From assembly GCF_000013365.1 (NCBI RefSeq), contig NC_007778.1, positions 4,756,001 through 4,820,000 on the forward strand: a stretch of 64,000 nucleotides of DNA, given 5' to 3'. The stretch comes from Rhodopseudomonas palustris HaA2 (GTDB lineage: Bacteria > Pseudomonadota > Alphaproteobacteria > Rhizobiales > Xanthobacteraceae). The translations under genes and the position numbers were made by a program. The notes below the pieces were generated by a model that worked only from the letters and a program-made list of their open reading frames with translations, did no database searches and was not told the DNA's origin. This document shows, in pieces, positions 7,062 through 16,409 of the stretch (position 1 is the stretch's first letter; the number at the start of each line of letters is the position of its first letter).

Positions 7062-9416
7062 ATGTCACTCCCGTTCAAACGCGCGCTCCTGCTCGGAAGC
7101 GCTGCCGTCGTCGCCTTCGAAAGTCTGCCTGCCCCACAGGCCTTCGCGCAAACCACCCTGCCCGAGGTGACCGTCACCGCGCCGAGCCCGATCGTGCGCC
7201 GCCACACCACCCCGCCGGCCCGCCCCGCGACCCGCGTGGCCGCGCCCGCGCGGCAGCGCGGAGCCGCTCCGGCCGAAACGCAGCCCGTCGTCGCCCAGCC
7301 GGCTCCGGCGCTGCCCGGTACGCTGCCGATCGTCACCGACCAGTTCGCCACCGTCACCGTGGTGCCGAACGAGGAGATCCGGCGCAATGGCGGCGGCACG
7401 CTCGGCGATCTGCTGAACAACAAGCCGGGCATCACCGGCTCGAGCTACGCACCGGGCGGCGCCAGCCGGCCGATCATCCGCGGTCTCGACGTCAATCGCG
7501 TCAACATCATCGAGAACGGCATCGGCAGCAACGGCGCCTCCGATCTCGGCGAAGACCATTTCGTGCCGATCGACCCGCTCGCGACCAACCAGGTCGAGGT
7601 GATCCGCGGCCCGGCGACGCTGCGCTACGGCTCGACCGCGATCGGCGGCGTGGTCAGCGCCACCAACAACCGGATTCCCGACGCGTTGCCGCCCTGCGCG
7701 CAACCGTTCCAGAGCTACGGCCTGCCGGTGAACGCGCCCGCGGCGCTCGGCGGCTCGGCCGGCTGCATGAACGCCGAGGTCCGCAGCGCCGTGAGTTCGG
7801 TCGATCGCGGCGTCGAAGGCGCCGTGCTGCTGGACGCCGCCGGCAACAATGTCGCGGTCCATGCCGACGTCTACGGCCGCAACACCCGCGACTACAACGT
7901 ACCGAGCTACCCGTATGCCGATGCCGGCATTCCGTTCAACGGGCGCCAGACCAACTCGGCCTCGCAGGCGAGCGGGGCGTCGATCGGCGGCTCGTATCTG
8001 TTCCACGGCGGCTTCATCGGTGCGTCGGTCACGCAGAACAACTCGATCTACCACATCCCCGGCCCCGAGGGAGTGGAACTGGGCACAAAGATCGACGCCA
8101 AGCAGACCAAGTTCAACGCCAAGGGCGAGTATCGTCCCGACGCCGCCGCGATCGACGCGATCCGGTTCTGGGTCGGCGCCACCGACTACAAGCACAACGA
8201 GATCGGCCTCGCCGATGCCGCCGACCCGACCAGCGGCGGTGTGCGTCAGACCTTCACCAACCGCGAGCAGGAAGGCCGGCTCGAAGTTCAGCTGACGCCG
8301 TTCAACGCCGGCTTCGCGGCGGTGACCACGGCGGTCGGCGTCCAGGCCAGCCATCAGGAACTGACTGCGCCCAGCCCCGACGATCCGACCAGCCCGCTGA
8401 ACGGACTGTTCGATCCCAACAAGAACACCAAGGTCGCCGGCTACGTCTTCAACGAACTGCAGTTCACCAATACCACCAAGGCGCAGGTCGCCGGCCGGAT
8501 CGAGCACGTCGAACTGTCGGGATCATCACCCTCCTCGGTGCCGGAGATCTTCGACCTCAACACCGATCCCAATGCGATCGGCGCCGCCACCTCGCGCAAC
8601 CTGTCCTTCACGCCGAAGAGCTTCAGCCTCGGCCTGATCCAGGCGCTGCCATGGGGCCTGTCGGCCAGCATCACCGGGCAATATGTCGAGCGCGCCCCGA
8701 AGCCCGCCGAATTGTTCTCGCGCGGCGGCCACGACGCCACCGCGACCTTCGACATCGGCAATCCCAATCTGAAGATGGAGACGGCGAAGTCGGTCGAAGT
8801 CGGCCTGCGCCGGGCGGACGGCCCGTTCCGGTTCGAGATCACCGGCTACTACACCCAGTTCAGCGGCTTCATCTATCGCCGGCTGACCGGCAACACGTGC
8901 GAGGACGGCGCGTGTATCGTCGGCACTGGCCTCGAACTGAACCAGGCGATCTATTCGCAGCGCGACGCCACCTTCAAGGGCGGTGAATTCCAGAGCCAGC
9001 TCGACGTCGCGCAGTTCTACGGCGGCACCTGGGGCATCGAGAACCAGGTCGACGTGGTACGCGCCACCTTCGCCGACGGCACCAACGTGCCGCGGATTCC
9101 CCCGGTGCGCCTCGGCGGCGGCCTGTTCTGGCGCGACGCCAACTGGCTGATGCGGGTCAACCTGCTGCACGCCTTCGCGCAGAACAACGTCGCCGACATC
9201 GCCGAGACGACGACGCCCGGCTACAATCTGCTGAAGGCCGAGATCAGCTACCGCACCAAGCTCAACCCCAACGTCTGGGGCGCACAGGAAATGCTGGTCG
9301 GCCTGGTCGGCAACAATCTGCTCAACGAGGACATCCGCAACTCGGTGTCCTACAGCAAGGACAACGTGCTGATGCCCGGTATCGGCGTGCGCGCGTTCGC
9401 GAATCTGAAGTTCTGA
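7062..9416 (+). CDS. TonB-dependent outer-membrane receptor, ZnuD-like
   Basis: A 784-residue outer-membrane receptor. The signal peptide (to about residue 30, ...PQAFAQT) is followed by a TonB-box-like LPEVTVTAP and a 50-residue Pro/Ala/Arg-rich linker unusual for the family. The plug domain (FATVTVVPNEEIRRNGGGTLGDLLNNKPGITGSSYAPG...PIIRGLD...NQVEVIRGPATLRYGSTAIGGVV) and a 22-strand-type barrel ending FANLKF follow. The block WVGATDYKHNEIG resembles the corresponding loop strand of zinc receptors of the ZnuD group. A loop with two cysteines (LPPCAQP...SAGCMN) and a second (NTCEDGACIVG) are present. Together with the preceding DUF2946 gene and palindrome, this suggests metal import rather than siderophore import; zinc is the best guess and copper is possible. 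Confidence 0.8.
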   Translation: MSLPFKRALLLGSAAVVAFESLPAPQAFAQTTLPEVTVTAPSPIVRRHTTPPARPATRVAAPARQRGAAPAETQPVVAQPAPALPGTLPIVTDQFATVTVVPNEEIRRNGGGTLGDLLNNKPGITGSSYAPGGASRPIIRGLDVNRVNIIENGIGSNGASDLGEDHFVPIDPLATNQVEVIRGPATLRYGSTAIGGVVSATNNRIPDALPPCAQPFQSYGLPVNAPAALGGSAGCMNAEVRSAVSSVDRGVEGAVLLDAAGNNVAVHADVYGRNTRDYNVPSYPYADAGIPFNGRQTNSASQASGASIGGSYLFHGGFIGASVTQNNSIYHIPGPEGVELGTKIDAKQTKFNAKGEYRPDAAAIDAIRFWVGATDYKHNEIGLADAADPTSGGVRQTFTNREQEGRLEVQLTPFNAGFAAVTTAVGVQASHQELTAPSPDDPTSPLNGLFDPNKNTKVAGYVFNELQFTNTTKAQVAGRIEHVELSGSSPSSVPEIFDLNTDPNAIGAATSRNLSFTPKSFSLGLIQALPWGLSASITGQYVERAPKPAELFSRGGHDATATFDIGNPNLKMETAKSVEVGLRRADGPFRFEITGYYTQFSGFIYRRLTGNTCEDGACIVGTGLELNQAIYSQRDATFKGGEFQSQLDVAQFYGGTWGIENQVDVVRATFADGTNVPRIPPVRLGGGLFWRDANWLMRVNLLHAFAQNNVADIAETTTPGYNLLKAEISYRTKLNPNVWGAQEMLVGLVGNNLLNEDIRNSVSYSKDNVLMPGIGVRAFANLKF

Positions 9417-9425
9417 TTCGCTGCA

Positions 9426-9538
9426 GTCATTCCGGGGCGCGAACGAAAGCTCGCGAACCCGGAATCCAGAGATTGTTGAACAACCCCATCATCAAATCGA
9501 GATTCCGGGTTCGTCGCTACGCGACGCCCCGGAATGAC
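9426..9538. repeat. Dispersed palindrome, family R1 (copy a)
   Basis: Outer arms GTCATTCCGGGGCGCG and its complement enclose inner arms reading CGAACCCGGAATC and GATTCCGGGTTCG. The same architecture recurs at 21383-21476 and 27373-27470. It lies between the stop of the receptor gene and the convergent acetyltransferase, where the hairpin could help end both transcripts. Confidence 0.85.
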
Positions 9539-9551
9539 TCGCGATAGGTCG

Positions 9552-10070
9552 CTAAGCGGTCCGCGCCTTGCTCCAGTCCGGGCGGATCGGACCGCTGACG
9601 CCGTCGAACGCGCCGTCGGCCAGTTCCATCACCAGCAGCCGGTGGGCGTCGACCGGGCCGGGCATCGTCACCCGCCCCTTCGGAATCTTCTTGAACCCGA
9701 CCCGGCTGTAATACGGCTCGTCACCGACCAGCAGAATCAGCTTGTGGCCCTGTTCCCGGGCGTCCGCCAGCGCGCGGTCGAGCAGCGCACGGCCGACGCC
9801 GCGCGCGCGGAACGGCGGCTCCACCGTCAGCGGGCCGAGCAGCAGCGCCGGGGTATCGCCGACCAGGATCGGCAATTGCCGCACCGACCCGACCAGCAGC
9901 GTCCCGATCCAGGCGGTGAACGACAGCGCATTGATATGGTCGATGTGCTCGCGGAGCCGGTAGGCGCTGAGAACAAAGCGGCCCGGCCCGAAGGTGCGCT
10001 CGTGCAGCCGCTCGATCAGCTGGGCGTGGTTCGGGCTTTCGGGAAGGATGGTCAGGGACAGATCGGTCAT
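9552..10070 (-). CDS. GNAT family N-acetyltransferase (YhbS-like)
   Basis: A 172-residue GNAT acetyltransferase. The acetyl-CoA binding motif is at LTVEPPFRARGVGRALLDRALADAREQG (R-x-R-G-V-G pattern), preceded by the strand GDTPALLLGPL. It is followed by LILLVGDEPYYSRVGFKKIPKG, the YY..GF motif typical of YhbS-type predicted acetyltransferases. Length fits a single-domain enzyme. The substrate is unknown; family members acetylate small molecules or protein N-termini. It stands alone between a repeat and the mechanosensitive channel gene. Confidence 0.85.
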   Translation of the reverse strand: MTDLSLTILPESPNHAQLIERLHERTFGPGRFVLSAYRLREHIDHINALSFTAWIGTLLVGSVRQLPILVGDTPALLLGPLTVEPPFRARGVGRALLDRALADAREQGHKLILLVGDEPYYSRVGFKKIPKGRVTMPGPVDAHRLLVMELADGAFDGVSGPIRPDWSKARTA

Positions 10071-10135
10071 GGCGGACGCCGCAATAGCATCGCAGCCGGG
10101 CGCGGTCCACCGCCCGGCTGCAACCGCCAGGCGCC

Positions 10136-11830
10136 TCAGGTGCGAGCAGCGGCGCCCGCGCGATGCTGCGACGCGGCGCTATCGCCGTCCGGGTGGTCCG
10201 CCGGCGCGAGAGCCGGCGAGCGGCCCGACGACGGAGCTTTGTCCCGCGCGAAATAGACGGTCTGCGACGCGAAGGCGAAGCCGGTCCCCGCCGCCTCGAC
10301 CAATTCCATCAGCCTCAGAGTCAGATCTTCCTGCACTTCCAGGAACTCATCCATGCTCACGGCGTGGATGTAGGCGAAGATTTCGACCCGCAGCGAATTC
10401 GACCCGAAGCCGAGCAGCCGCACCCGCGCCGGGTCGTTGTCGACCTTCGGATGCTCCAGCAGCATCTCGCGGATCGCCGCGATCAGGCCGCGCATCTGGT
10501 CCGGCGTGGTCTCGTAGCGCAGGTCCAGAATCGGGTGGTACCAGAACTTGTCCCGGCGGCTGAAGTTCTCGATCTGCACCGCGGCCAGCGCGCCGTTCGG
10601 CACGGTGACCAGGGTGCGGTCGAGGGTCCGAATCCGGGTCGAGCGCATGCCGATGTCCTCGATCGTGCCCATCGTCTCGCCGAATTTGCAGAAATCGCCC
10701 ACCCGCATCGGCTGATCGGTCACCAGAGTCAGGCTGCCGACCAGATGTTCGATGGTCTTCTGCGCGCCGAGCGCGATCGCGATACCGCCGATGCCCAGAG
10801 CGGCGAGACCCGCGGTGACATTGTAGCCCAGCGCGTTGAGCCCGGCGATCGCCGCGAAAGCGATCAGCGCGAACTTGACGCTGCGCCGGATGAAGGTCAC
10901 CGCCGACAGCATCGACAGCCGGCCGCGCAGCGTCATCCGGGCGATGGCGAATTCGGCCAGCGCGTCGACCACCCGCCAGACGATCCAGGACAGCGCGATC
11001 CAGCCGAGCAGTTCGGTGGCGCCGGACATGTGCTGGCGCGCGACGATCGCCACGCCGGTCAGCACCAGCGCGATGCGCAGCAACATCGCGGTGAAGAACA
11101 GCCGGATCGGCAGCGCCGAGGCGCTCAGCACGCGACTGATGCGGGACTCCGGGCCGCGAAAGCGGAAGACCACCCAGAGGATCGCGGCGGTGATCGCCCA
11201 CACGATCGAAAATGTCAGCACCGCGAGCACGATGACGGCCAGCCAGTGGCCCGCCGGAACGCCGGCGAGCCGGTATTCGTCGCGGAGCGCATAGGGCAGG
11301 ATCCTGTCGACCAGGCTCGACGTCACCGTGCGCGACAGCGCCGGCAGCTCACCGACCGTCCGCGCCGACACCAGCCAAATCTTGACGCCGTCCTTGCCGT
11401 CGACCCGCTGCGCGATCAGATCGACGCTGCCGTGATCGGTGCGCACGGCACCGAACTTGTCCTGATCCGGCGCAAGTCCGTCGTCCTGGTCACCGGCGGC
11501 ATCCGCACTCAGCCGCAACCGCGAAAACACGTAGCCGCCCTGGTCGAGAATGCGCTGCAGCTGCTGCGCGACGCTCGGCCCCCAGGCGCCCTTCTCCTGG
11601 CTGAGATCGAGATATTGCGCGGCCTTGTCATAATTCTGCTCGGCGGCGGCATCGATAAAGCCGGTGACCATACCGGCCGGCGTATCGCGGCCGAGCGGAT
11701 CGGCGGGCTTCTCCTCCGCCTTGGCGGGAGGACTGCCGTTGCCGTTCCCGTTCGGTGCCGGGATCTGCGCAAACGCGACGCTCGTTCCCAATATTGCCCA
11801 AACAAGAAGCAGCGATCGAAACATCGCCAT
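10136..11830 (-). CDS. Mechanosensitive ion channel (MscS family) with periplasmic N-terminal domain
   Basis: About 564 residues from the ATG at 11830, which begins a signal peptide (MAMFRSLLLVWAILGTSVAFAQ). A periplasmic domain of about 250 residues follows (DTPAGMVTGFIDAAAEQNYDKAAQYLDLSQ). Then come several membrane segments and the MscS core: AGLAALGIGGIAIALGAQKTIEHLVGSLTLVTDQPMRVGDF, with the Gly/Ala-rich pore helix, then the beta domain (IEDIGMRSTRIRTLDRTLVTVPNGAL) and the alpha-beta C-terminal domain. A GTG/ATG further upstream (12139) is open but its extension looks like non-coding antisense to the NUDIX gene. The protein releases osmolytes under hypo-osmotic shock. It is a large member, more like YbdG or MscM than minimal MscS. 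Confidence 0.9.
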   Translation of the reverse strand: MAMFRSLLLVWAILGTSVAFAQIPAPNGNGNGSPPAKAEEKPADPLGRDTPAGMVTGFIDAAAEQNYDKAAQYLDLSQEKGAWGPSVAQQLQRILDQGGYVFSRLRLSADAAGDQDDGLAPDQDKFGAVRTDHGSVDLIAQRVDGKDGVKIWLVSARTVGELPALSRTVTSSLVDRILPYALRDEYRLAGVPAGHWLAVIVLAVLTFSIVWAITAAILWVVFRFRGPESRISRVLSASALPIRLFFTAMLLRIALVLTGVAIVARQHMSGATELLGWIALSWIVWRVVDALAEFAIARMTLRGRLSMLSAVTFIRRSVKFALIAFAAIAGLNALGYNVTAGLAALGIGGIAIALGAQKTIEHLVGSLTLVTDQPMRVGDFCKFGETMGTIEDIGMRSTRIRTLDRTLVTVPNGALAAVQIENFSRRDKFWYHPILDLRYETTPDQMRGLIAAIREMLLEHPKVDNDPARVRLLGFGSNSLRVEIFAYIHAVSMDEFLEVQEDLTLRLMELVEAAGTGFAFASQTVYFARDKAPSSGRSPALAPADHPDGDSAASQHRAGAAART

Positions 11831-11942
11831 CGCACGTGCCGCCAAAACCAGTCCTTCCAAATCGTGTCGGTGAGGCCGTAGTTTGACCAGAGAAATGAGC
11901 CATTGATGTGATGGCGCGGCGTTTACGGGGGCGAAACGGCCT

Positions 11943-12431
11943 TTATCGCCAGGTCGGGCGCCGCGGTTCGCGGTCCAGCACCTCGGCAATACGCAACCGT
12001 GTGCCGCGGGTGGTATCCGGCGGCAGTTCGGCAACGTCGAAGAAGCCGGAGGCGACGATCTCGCGATTGGGCTCGGGCGGCCTGTCCTGTCGGAACTGCC
12101 GCACCACATAGACGGCGACGTGATCGCGCGGCGAGACATGGCTGTTGAGAAAAATCCCGTGCAACTCCGGATCGCCGGTCAGTTCAATCCGGCCTTCCTC
12201 CATCAGTTCGCGGCGGAGCGCGTCGAGGAAGGTTTCGCCGACCTCGACGCCGCCGCCCGGCAGATGCCAGCCGCCGACGTAAGAGTGCTGAATCAGAAAG
12301 ACGCGCCCCTGCTCGTCGAGCACGACGCCGCGGGCGCCGAGCGTCATGCCGCGGGCGAACCGCCAGTACAGATGAAACACCCGCCGCAGCACCGGCTCGA
12401 GAGTCACGCGCAAAGTCTGCAGGGCCGGCAA
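11943..12431 (-). CDS. NUDIX hydrolase
   Basis: The NUDIX box GGGVEVGETFLDALRRELMEEGRI is complete (G-x5-E-x7-RE-x2-EE-x-G with the metal-binding glutamates). The fold runs from MTLGARGVVLDEQGRVFLIQHSYVGGWHLPGGG to the end. The open frame continues far upstream, into the divergent phosphoesterase gene, so the start is uncertain. I chose TTG at 12431 because a GAGGA lies ten bases before it; a GTG at 12407 is the main alternative. The upstream segment rich in VTLEPVLRRVFHLYWRFARG is typical of proteobacterial members next to this domain. The nucleotide-diphosphate substrate is not predictable. Confidence 0.85.
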   Translation of the reverse strand: MPALQTLRVTLEPVLRRVFHLYWRFARGMTLGARGVVLDEQGRVFLIQHSYVGGWHLPGGGVEVGETFLDALRRELMEEGRIELTGDPELHGIFLNSHVSPRDHVAVYVVRQFRQDRPPEPNREIVASGFFDVAELPPDTTRGTRLRIAEVLDREPRRPTWR

Positions 12432-12563
12432 CGGCGGGTCATCCTCGAATCGGACGCAGCAGAGGCTTGCGCCGGTGCGGCGAGCTTGCCAAAACCGGGC
12501 GGATTTTGACAGGCGGGATTTCGCGACGGGTTCGCGGACGGCCGGACCGCGGAGGACCGCGTG

Positions 12564-13442
12564 ATGACTTTCACTCTGGCGCATCTGTCCGATCCGCATC
12601 TGCCGCCGCTGCCGAAGCCGCGGCTGGCCGACCTCGCGAGCAAGCGGCTGCTCGGCTATCTGAACTGGACCCGCAACCGCCACAACATCCACCGCCGCGA
12701 CATCCTCGACGCCCTGGTCGCCGACCTGCAGGCGCAGCGGCCCGACCACATCGCGGTGACCGGCGATCTGGTCAACATCGCACTCGCCGAGGAATTCCCG
12801 CCGGCACGGCAATGGCTGGACAGCGTCGGCCCGCCGGATCGCGTCAGCCTGGTGCCCGGCAATCACGACGCCTATGTGGCCGCCACCGCGCCGCTGATCG
12901 CCGAGACGTTCGCGGACTACATCCGCGGCGATGACGGCGCGGCGGGCTTTCCCTATCTGCGCCGCCGCGACGCTGTCGCCATCATCGGCGTCTCGACCGC
13001 AGTGCCGACCGCGCCGTTCATGGCGACCGGCTGGCTCGGCGACGCGCAGCGCGCGCGACTCGAGACCCTGCTGCAGCGGCTGGACTCCGAGCGAGCGTTT
13101 CGCGTGCTGCTGATTCATCACCCGCTGCGATCACGCTCGCGCCACAAGCGCCTGACGGATTCGGCCGAACTGATCGCGCTGCTGCAGCGGCATCCGGTCG
13201 ATCTGGTGCTGCACGGCCACGACCACGTCCACGCCACCATCCGGATCGACACGCCGAGGGGGCCGATCCCGGTGGTCGGGGTGCCGTCGGCGTCGGCCTT
13301 CAACGATCACCACCGCCCGTCGGCCGCGTATAATCTATTCGCGATCAGCGAGGCCAATGACGGCTGGCGTTGCGAACATCGGATTCGCGGGTTCGGCGAC
13401 ACCGAGACGATCACCGACCTGCAGGACGCGCGACTGTTGTAG
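12564..13442 (+). CDS. Metallophosphoesterase (CpdA-like)
   Basis: A 292-residue calcineurin-like phosphoesterase. All metal-binding motifs are visible in order: D-x-H in LSDPHLPPLP, GD in AVTGDLVN, GNHD in VPGNHDAYV, H in LLIHHPLR, and GHDH in LHGHDHVHA. The arrangement is that of the class III cyclic-nucleotide phosphodiesterases related to CpdA, but the enzyme could equally act on other phosphodiesters. GGAGGA at 12551-12556 favours the ATG at 12564 over the adjacent in-frame GTG at 12561. It is divergent from the NUDIX gene. A dispersed palindrome follows the stop. Confidence 0.88.
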   Translation: MTFTLAHLSDPHLPPLPKPRLADLASKRLLGYLNWTRNRHNIHRRDILDALVADLQAQRPDHIAVTGDLVNIALAEEFPPARQWLDSVGPPDRVSLVPGNHDAYVAATAPLIAETFADYIRGDDGAAGFPYLRRRDAVAIIGVSTAVPTAPFMATGWLGDAQRARLETLLQRLDSERAFRVLLIHHPLRSRSRHKRLTDSAELIALLQRHPVDLVLHGHDHVHATIRIDTPRGPIPVVGVPSASAFNDHHRPSAAYNLFAISEANDGWRCEHRIRGFGDTETITDLQDARLL

Positions 13443-13462
13443 CTCCGCACAAGCCCTTCGCC

Positions 13463-13546
13463 GTCATTGCGAGCGAAGCGAAGCAATCCAGCAGCGCCGG
13501 GAGAAGCGCTCCTGGATTGCTTCGTCGCTTCGCTCCTCGCAATGAC
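13463..13546. repeat. Dispersed palindrome, family R2 (copy a)
   Basis: Arms read GTCATTGCGAGCGAAGCGAA then GCAATCC, and return as GGATTGCTTCGTCGCTTCGC then TCCTCGCAATGAC. Other copies are at 23204-23288 and 29883-29962. It lies between convergent genes here. Confidence 0.85.
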
Positions 13547-13579
13547 GGGGAGAGGTTGGCATTCTTAGAGGTGCGCCTT

Positions 13580-14146
13580 TCACATATTCCGCAGCGCCGC
13601 GAACAGGGCCAGCGCGAACAGCGCCAGCGCGCCGGCGACGAAGCCGAGCACGAAGATCCCGAAGCCGCTACGGCGCGGCTTGTCGACAGATACCGGCGCC
13701 GGGGGTGCGGGCAGCGGCGTCGCGGCCGTCAGCGCGTGTTCACGCTCGATCAGCCGGCGAGCGACGTAGTCGGTGATCGCGTCGACGATCTTCGCGGCCT
13801 CGTGCGATTCCGCCAGTACGATGCGGCCGAACCGGGTGTCCTGGACGAAGCGGTAGATCCGCTTGTCACGCCCCATCATCACATGGGCGACGACGTCGAT
13901 CCACAGCCGCGGCGTGTCGCCCTGGCTGAGGCCGCGATCGAACAGATCGACGCCGTCGGGGATTTCCGCGAACAGCGGGTCGAGCGCCTCGTTGAGGATT
14001 TCCAGCCGGGCGATCTCGGCGTCGCGCAGATCGACCACCACGCCGGTGCGATCGGCGGCCTCGATCCGCGCCTGGCGCAGAGCGTCGCGCAGCCGCATCG
14101 GCCGCACCTGTTCCGCCCCGGCATTTCTGTTCTGCGCGTCCGCCAT
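13580..14146 (-). CDS. Tail-anchored protein of unknown function (188 aa)
   Basis: No named domain recognised. I take the ATG at 14146 (MADAQNRNAGAEQ); an in-frame start 21 codons upstream adds an unlikely extension. The soluble part contains VVVDLRDAEIARLEILNEAL and a DGVDLFDRGLSQGDTPRLWIDVVAHVMMGRDKRIYRF segment, typical of conserved alphaproteobacterial hypotheticals. A Pro-rich linker (ATPLPAPPAPVSVD) is followed by a single C-terminal membrane helix (GIFVLGFVAGALALFALALFAAL) and LRNM. The topology suggests a cytoplasmic domain anchored in the inner membrane. Confidence 0.75.
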   Translation of the reverse strand: MADAQNRNAGAEQVRPMRLRDALRQARIEAADRTGVVVDLRDAEIARLEILNEALDPLFAEIPDGVDLFDRGLSQGDTPRLWIDVVAHVMMGRDKRIYRFVQDTRFGRIVLAESHEAAKIVDAITDYVARRLIEREHALTAATPLPAPPAPVSVDKPRRSGFGIFVLGFVAGALALFALALFAALRNM

Positions 14147-14408
14147 CTGCCATCCGGCCCAACTGCCCGAAATTAACCTATCAGTAACCCTCGGCAGCGG
14201 AAAGGGCACGCTCCCTCAAGGATTTGCATCGATGGTTCCATCGCGGCGCGGAGCTCGCGCGTGCGGATTGGCGGCAATCGCCGATGACCTGGACGGTCCC
14301 CGCAACAAGACGCCGCCCAAAACGACGATGGCGGCCCCGCCGGGTTGCCCCGGTGAGACCGCCAAAGTCCTTGGACGTCTTCTGATTGTGGTCAGGCCCT
14401 GATCGTGA

Positions 14409-14618
14409 TCAGGCCGTCGCGCGGTTCGGCTCTTCGACGATGGAGAACCGCACGCCTGCGCGATGCCGGTTTTCCTCGGAGACGACCTTCCAGGCCTCTT
14501 CGGCCTCCTTGCGCGTCTTGAACGGACCCTGAACCTGGGCCGAACCTTCAACGAGCTTGTGGAAGTTCATCGAACCGAACTCGCCGCCAATCACCCAGAA
14601 ATTGCTGCCGTTCGACAT
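14409..14618 (-). CDS. DUF4170 family protein
   Basis: A 69-residue protein beginning MSNGSNFWVIGGEF, the typical start of the DUF4170 family, with LVEGSAQVQGPFKTRKEAEEAWKVVSEENRH in the middle. AGGAG lies upstream of the ATG. It starts 23 bases after the isocitrate lyase stop, so it is probably the second gene of an aceA transcript. The function is unknown. The K-x-R-x-E-A-E-x-A-W pattern recalls SPOR-like or sporulation-related small domains, but I would not push that. Confidence 0.8.
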   Translation of the reverse strand: MSNGSNFWVIGGEFGSMNFHKLVEGSAQVQGPFKTRKEAEEAWKVVSEENRHRAGVRFSIVEEPNRATA

Positions 14619-14641
14619 CGTCGTCGCTCCTGTTGTTGTCG

Positions 14642-16279
14642 TTAGCCGAACTGGTTCATCGTGTTGTGGGCGCCGCCGGCCTTCAAAGCGGCCTCGCCGG
14701 CGAAGTATTCCTTGTGGTCGTCGCCGATGTTCGAGCCGGCCATGTCCTGGTGCTTGACGCAGGCGATCCCCTGACGGATTTCCTGGCGCTGCACGTTCTT
14801 GACATACCCCAGCATGCCCTGTTCGCCAAAATATTCCTTGGCGAGATTGTCGGTCGACAACGCTGCCGTGTGATAGGTCGGCAATGTGATCAGATGATGG
14901 AAGATGCCGGCGCGCTTGGCCGAATCGGCCTGGAAGGTCCGGATCTTCTCGTCGGCTTCCTTCGCCAGCGGCGTCTCGTCGTATTCCGCCTTCATCAGCT
15001 CGGCCCGATTGTACTGGCTGACGTCCTTACCGGCCGCCTTCATCTCGTCGTAGACCTGCCAACGGAAGTTGAGGGTCCAGTTGAACGACGGCGAGTTGTT
15101 GTAGGCCAGCTTGGCGTTCGGGATCACTTCGCGGATCCGATCGACCATCGAGGCGATCTGCGCGATGTTCGGCTTCTCGGTCTCGATCCACAGCAGGTCG
15201 GCGCCGTTCTGCAGCGAGGTGATGCAGTCGAGCACGCAGCGATCCGCACCGGTGCCTTCGCGGAACTGGTACAGGTTGCTGGGCAGACGCTTCGGGCGCA
15301 GCAGCTTGCCCTCGCGGCTGATGATGACGTCGCCATTACCGACCGACGTCACGTCGACCTCTTCGCAATCCAGGAAGCTGTTGTACTGGTCGCCGATGTC
15401 GCCGGGCGCATGGCTGACGGCGATCTGCTGGGTCAGGCCTGCGCCGAGCGAATCGGTGCGGGTGACGATGATGCCATCTTCGACGCCGAGTTCGAGGAAG
15501 GCGTGGCGGCAGGCGCGGATCTTCGCCAGGAAGACCTCGTGCGGCACCGTCACCTTGCCGTCCTGATGGCCGCACTGCTTTTCGTCGGACACCTGGTTCT
15601 CGATCTGCAGCGCGCAGGCGCCGGCCTCGATCATCTTCTTGGCGAGCAGATAGGTCGCCTCGGCATTGCCGAAGCCGGCGTCGATGTCGGCGATCACCGG
15701 CACGACGTGGGTCTGGAAATTGTCGATCTTTTCGATCAGCGCGGTTTCCTTGGCCTTGTCGCCGGCCTTGCGGGCGGCGTCGAGGTCGCGGAAAATCGTG
15801 TTGAGCTCACGGGCGTCGGCCTGACGCAGGAAGGTGTAGAGCTCTTCGATCAGCGCCGGCACCGAGGTCTTCTCGTGCATCGACTGGTCGGGCAGCGGGC
15901 CGAATTCGGAGCGCAGCGCCGCGATCATCCAGCCGGACAGATACAGGTAGGTGCGATCGGTGGTGTTGAAATGCTTCTTCACCGAAATCAGCTTCTGCTG
16001 CGCGATGAAGCCGTGCCAGCAGCCGAGCGACTGGGTATATTTGGTGCTGTCGGCGTCATAGGCTGCCATGTCGGCGCGCATCAGCGCGGCGGTGTAGCGC
16101 GCGACGTCGAGGCCGGTCTTGAAACGGTTCTGCAGGCGCATCCGGGCCACAGCTTCGGCCTTGACGCCGTTCCAGGTGGGCTGGTCCTTGAGGAGCGCTT
16201 CGGCCGCCTCGATTTGGCTCTGATAGGAGGCGGGCTTCTGGGCGGCCAGATCGCTGATCCCACGCGGCTGGAAATTCAT
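14642..16279 (-). CDS. aceA: Isocitrate lyase
   Basis: A 545-residue enzyme of the glyoxylate shunt that cleaves isocitrate to succinate and glyoxylate, allowing growth on acetate and fatty acids. The active-site motif appears as DEKQCGHQDGK, with catalytic Cys236. The Mg-binding region IADIDAGFGNAEATY and the NNSPSFNW segment are intact. At 545 residues it belongs to the longer class of isocitrate lyases (about 530 residues) rather than the 434-residue E. coli type. It is divergent from a ScfR-type regulator with a 202-base control region between them, the usual arrangement when that regulator controls aceA. Confidence 0.96.
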   Translation of the reverse strand: MNFQPRGISDLAAQKPASYQSQIEAAEALLKDQPTWNGVKAEAVARMRLQNRFKTGLDVARYTAALMRADMAAYDADSTKYTQSLGCWHGFIAQQKLISVKKHFNTTDRTYLYLSGWMIAALRSEFGPLPDQSMHEKTSVPALIEELYTFLRQADARELNTIFRDLDAARKAGDKAKETALIEKIDNFQTHVVPVIADIDAGFGNAEATYLLAKKMIEAGACALQIENQVSDEKQCGHQDGKVTVPHEVFLAKIRACRHAFLELGVEDGIIVTRTDSLGAGLTQQIAVSHAPGDIGDQYNSFLDCEEVDVTSVGNGDVIISREGKLLRPKRLPSNLYQFREGTGADRCVLDCITSLQNGADLLWIETEKPNIAQIASMVDRIREVIPNAKLAYNNSPSFNWTLNFRWQVYDEMKAAGKDVSQYNRAELMKAEYDETPLAKEADEKIRTFQADSAKRAGIFHHLITLPTYHTAALSTDNLAKEYFGEQGMLGYVKNVQRQEIRQGIACVKHQDMAGSNIGDDHKEYFAGEAALKAGGAHNTMNQFG

Positions 16280-16409
16280 GCTGTTGATCCCTTCGGTACG
16301 AATTATGCCGCAACGACACCATCGACATTCGTGACAGTGCGTTGCGAAACGTGCTGAGAGCTAAACGCTAGTCGAGGAAAAACGGCTAGACCTCTTGCGA
16401 CCGAATGGT

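Noticed and set aside
7065..8507. A 480-codon minus-strand open frame
   Set aside because: It lies antisense to the TonB receptor, which shows a full plug and barrel; no family features in the antisense reading.
9426..9538. The repeated palindromes as a possible CRISPR array
   Set aside because: There are no regularly spaced direct repeats with unique spacers; each element is a single hairpin, dispersed over the window.
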